A stretch of 6,895 nucleotides of DNA, from positions 1-6,895 of the forward strand of contig NZ_JBFAIU010000374.1 in NCBI RefSeq assembly GCF_040654855.1, given 5' to 3'. A model generated the notes under the pieces. The model searched no databases, was not told where the DNA came from, and saw nothing but the letters and a program-made list of their open reading frames with translations. The first letter of the stretch is position 1. Every line of letters starts with the position of its first letter. Below are positions 5,608 through 6,895 of the stretch, piece after piece. This DNA is from Asanoa sp040654855 (lineage in GTDB: Bacteria > Actinomycetota > Actinomycetes > Mycobacteriales > Micromonosporaceae). The translations under genes were made by a program, and so were the position numbers.

Positions 5608-6090
5608 TCAGCTGCCGCTGCGCTCCAGGGCGTCCAGCGTGGCGTAGGTGACCGTGCCGTACACCAGGTGGGGAATGATGTCGCTGAGCCAGTCGGTGAA
5701 CGACCAGGTGCGCGGGTCCGACACCCGGGTCCCGGCCAGCGAGCCGTCCGAGAGCACCTGCGCGGTGAGCCCCGCGAGGACCGCGCCGACGGGCAGCGGC
5801 GGGCGCCAGCCGGACGCGTAGAGCAGCCCGAAGGCCGCGCCGACCGAGATGCCCGTGAGCGAGCCGGAGAGGCCGCCGAGGCCCTCCAGCCGGTTCCTGC
5901 GGCGCGAGTTGGTGCCCGGCACGTCGACCGGAAGGTGCTTGACCAGCGCCTCGACGGTCTGCGCCGGCGCGTCACTGGTGGGGCGGCCGCGCACGGCCAT
6001 GTCGAGGTAGGTGGTCGCGTCGAGGGCCGCGCAGCCGGCCGCGCCGGCCGCGGCGCCGGCGGTCGCGCCGGACAGCATCCGCAGGTCCAT
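5608..6090 (-). CDS. Conserved actinobacterial membrane protein of unknown function
   Basis: A 160-residue protein. It opens with a Gly/Ala-rich hydrophobic segment (about 7-28) that runs into TTYLDMAVRGRP, a motif I associate with a family of small uncharacterised actinobacterial membrane proteins. A polar region follows (about 35-70, with a basic patch NSRRRNR at 61-67), then three hydrophobic stretches at about 73-93, 99-115 and 136-153. Glycine-zipper-like spacing (GGLSGSLTGISVGAAFG) suggests tight helix packing. The ATG at 6090 is chosen because GGAAGG lies about eight bases upstream; a GTG three codons earlier is possible. Reading back to 6261 would overlap the divergent PHP gene and adds Arg/Ser/Pro-rich residues without family character. 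The gene is divergent from the PHP gene with 52 bp between them. No enzymatic motif is seen. Confidence 0.78.
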   Translation of the reverse strand: MDLRMLSGATAGAAAGAAGCAALDATTYLDMAVRGRPTSDAPAQTVEALVKHLPVDVPGTNSRRRNRLEGLGGLSGSLTGISVGAAFGLLYASGWRPPLPVGAVLAGLTAQVLSDGSLAGTRVSDPRTWSFTDWLSDIIPHLVYGTVTYATLDALERSGS

Positions 6091-6129
6091 GCCCGCCACC
6101 TTCCCCGCATCGGGACGGCCAAACGGGCC

Positions 6130-6135
6130 TAAGGT
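6130..6135 (+). promoter_or_regulatory. Putative -10 element (TAAGGT) for a leaderless PHP-gene transcript
   Basis: TAAGGT fits the actinobacterial TANNNT -10 pattern and ends seven bases before the GTG at 6143. That is the distance expected if transcription starts at the first base of the start codon. No clear -35 is visible. The same bases contain AAGG, which could instead be a weak ribosome binding site with an eight-base spacer, so the two readings compete. Confidence 0.4.
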
Positions 6136-6142
6136 CGACGCC

Positions 6143-6895
6143 GTGACGCTTCCAGCCGACGGGCACGTGCACAGCCAGTGGTCGTGGGACGCGCCGGGCG
6201 GGGACCTGATCCGCACCTGCGCCCGGGCGGTCGAGCTGGGCCTGCCGGCGCTCGCCTTCACGGAACACGTCGACCTGACCCCGTGGACGCTCCCGGAGGG
6301 CCGGGTCCAGCTCGCTCCACCGTTCGACGTCGCCGGCTACCTCGCGGCGATCGCCGAGTGCCGGGAGCGGTTCCCCACCCTGCGCGTGCTCTCCGGTGTG
6401 GAGTTCAGCGAGCCGCACTGGCACGCCGCGCGGCTGCGCGCCCTGCCGGGTCTCGACCGCGTGCTCGGCTCGGTCCACTCCCGACAGACCGCGGCGGACC
6501 GGTTCCTGGAGATCAGGGACGCGTACGCCGAGGTGCCGGCGGCCGAGGTGGTCCGGGGCTACCTCGCCGAGGTGGAGCGGATGGTCGCCGGCAGCACCGA
6601 CTTCGAGGTGGTCACCCACGTGGACTACCCGCTGCGCTACTGGCCGGCGGCGGCCGGCCGGTGCGACATCGCGGCGCACGAGCCGGCATTCCGGGCGGCG
6701 CTGGCGGCGATCGCCCGCAGCGGCCGGATCCTGGAGCTGAACACGCGGGCGACGGTGCACACCGAACTGCTCGGCTGGTGGCACGCGGCGGGCGGGCGAG
6801 CGGTGAGCTTCGGGAGCGACGCCCACCACCCGGAGGCGCTGGCCCGCCAGTTCCGCGCGGCCGCCACCGCCGCGCGCGCACACGGCTTCCGCCCC
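6143..6895 (+). CDS. PHP-family phosphatase, histidinol-phosphatase-like (3' end beyond window)
   Basis: 251 codons are in the window and the frame is still open at the edge. The PHP metal-binding motifs are all present in order: HVH at 8-10 (motif I, in DGHVHSQWSWD), TEH at 40-42, GVEF with Glu87, GSVH with His112, THVDYP with His159, and SDAHHP with Asp226 and His228. This set builds the trinuclear metal site used to hydrolyse phosphate esters. The order, spacing and size (family members about 260-280 residues) fit class PHP histidinol-phosphatases, which release phosphate from L-histidinol phosphate in histidine synthesis. No his genes are in the window, so another small phosphate ester is possible. 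Only a few C-terminal residues should be missing. The GTG start is preceded by TAAGGT, with no strong Shine-Dalgarno sequence. It is transcribed away from the small membrane protein gene. Confidence 0.85.
   Translation, partial: MTLPADGHVHSQWSWDAPGGDLIRTCARAVELGLPALAFTEHVDLTPWTLPEGRVQLAPPFDVAGYLAAIAECRERFPTLRVLSGVEFSEPHWHAARLRALPGLDRVLGSVHSRQTAADRFLEIRDAYAEVPAAEVVRGYLAEVERMVAGSTDFEVVTHVDYPLRYWPAAAGRCDIAAHEPAFRAALAAIARSGRILELNTRATVHTELLGWWHAAGGRAVSFGSDAHHPEALARQFRAAATAARAHGFRP

Noticed and set aside
6091..6261. Upstream start for the small membrane protein
   Set aside because: It would overlap the divergent PHP gene by over 100 bp and adds a segment without family character. ATG at 6090 has a ribosome binding site.
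1..6895. tRNA, rRNA, CRISPR array or insertion sequence
   Set aside because: No cloverleaf-like sequence, spaced repeats, transposase motifs or terminal inverted repeats were seen.

Overview
The window is very GC-rich, uses GTG and TTG starts, and has tightly packed genes with overlapping start and stop codons. The protein set also looks actinobacterial: a Ycf46-like ATPase cluster, a secreted PQQ sugar dehydrogenase with a PKD domain, and a small 'YLDMAVRGRP' membrane protein. I read it as chromosomal DNA of an actinomycete, possibly of the Micromonospora/Actinoplanes kind. The genus cannot be fixed from the sequence alone.

Layout. Positions 1-189 hold a junction of two broken genes. A + strand DUF4352-like fragment stops resembling its family at about 95. 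A - strand fragment with the N-terminus of a NrdG-like radical SAM (4Fe-4S) protein stops resembling its family at about 96. Positions 73-3148 form one - strand operon, read right to left: Ycf46-like AAA+ ATPase (1505-3148), DUF1257/Ycf35-like protein (1034-1489), DUF2997 protein (813-1037), a three-helix membrane protein with a ComEA-type helix-hairpin-helix domain (182-829), then the truncated radical SAM gene (from 189). The spacings are 15 bp, then overlaps of 4, 17 and 8 bp, so translation is probably coupled. Upstream on the same strand, 43 bp away, is a secreted PQQ-dependent sugar dehydrogenase with a PKD domain (3192-5270, TTG start with a strong AGGAGG). A 337-bp gene-free stretch (5271-5607) follows. 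Next is a small conserved actinobacterial membrane protein on - (5608-6090), and divergently from it, after 52 bp, a PHP-family histidinol-phosphatase-like gene on + (6143 to the window edge).

The most interesting unit is the ATPase / DUF1257 / DUF2997 / HhH-membrane / radical SAM operon. Relatives of the first three (Ycf46, Ycf35, DUF2997) are widespread in cyanobacteria, and the first two are also encoded in algal plastids. I know of no settled biochemical function for them. Here two members carry hydrophobic segments, which suggests an ATPase machine acting at the membrane together with an iron-sulfur partner. In this copy the iron-sulfur partner is cut off before its cluster-binding motif is complete, either by a real deletion or by an assembly error.
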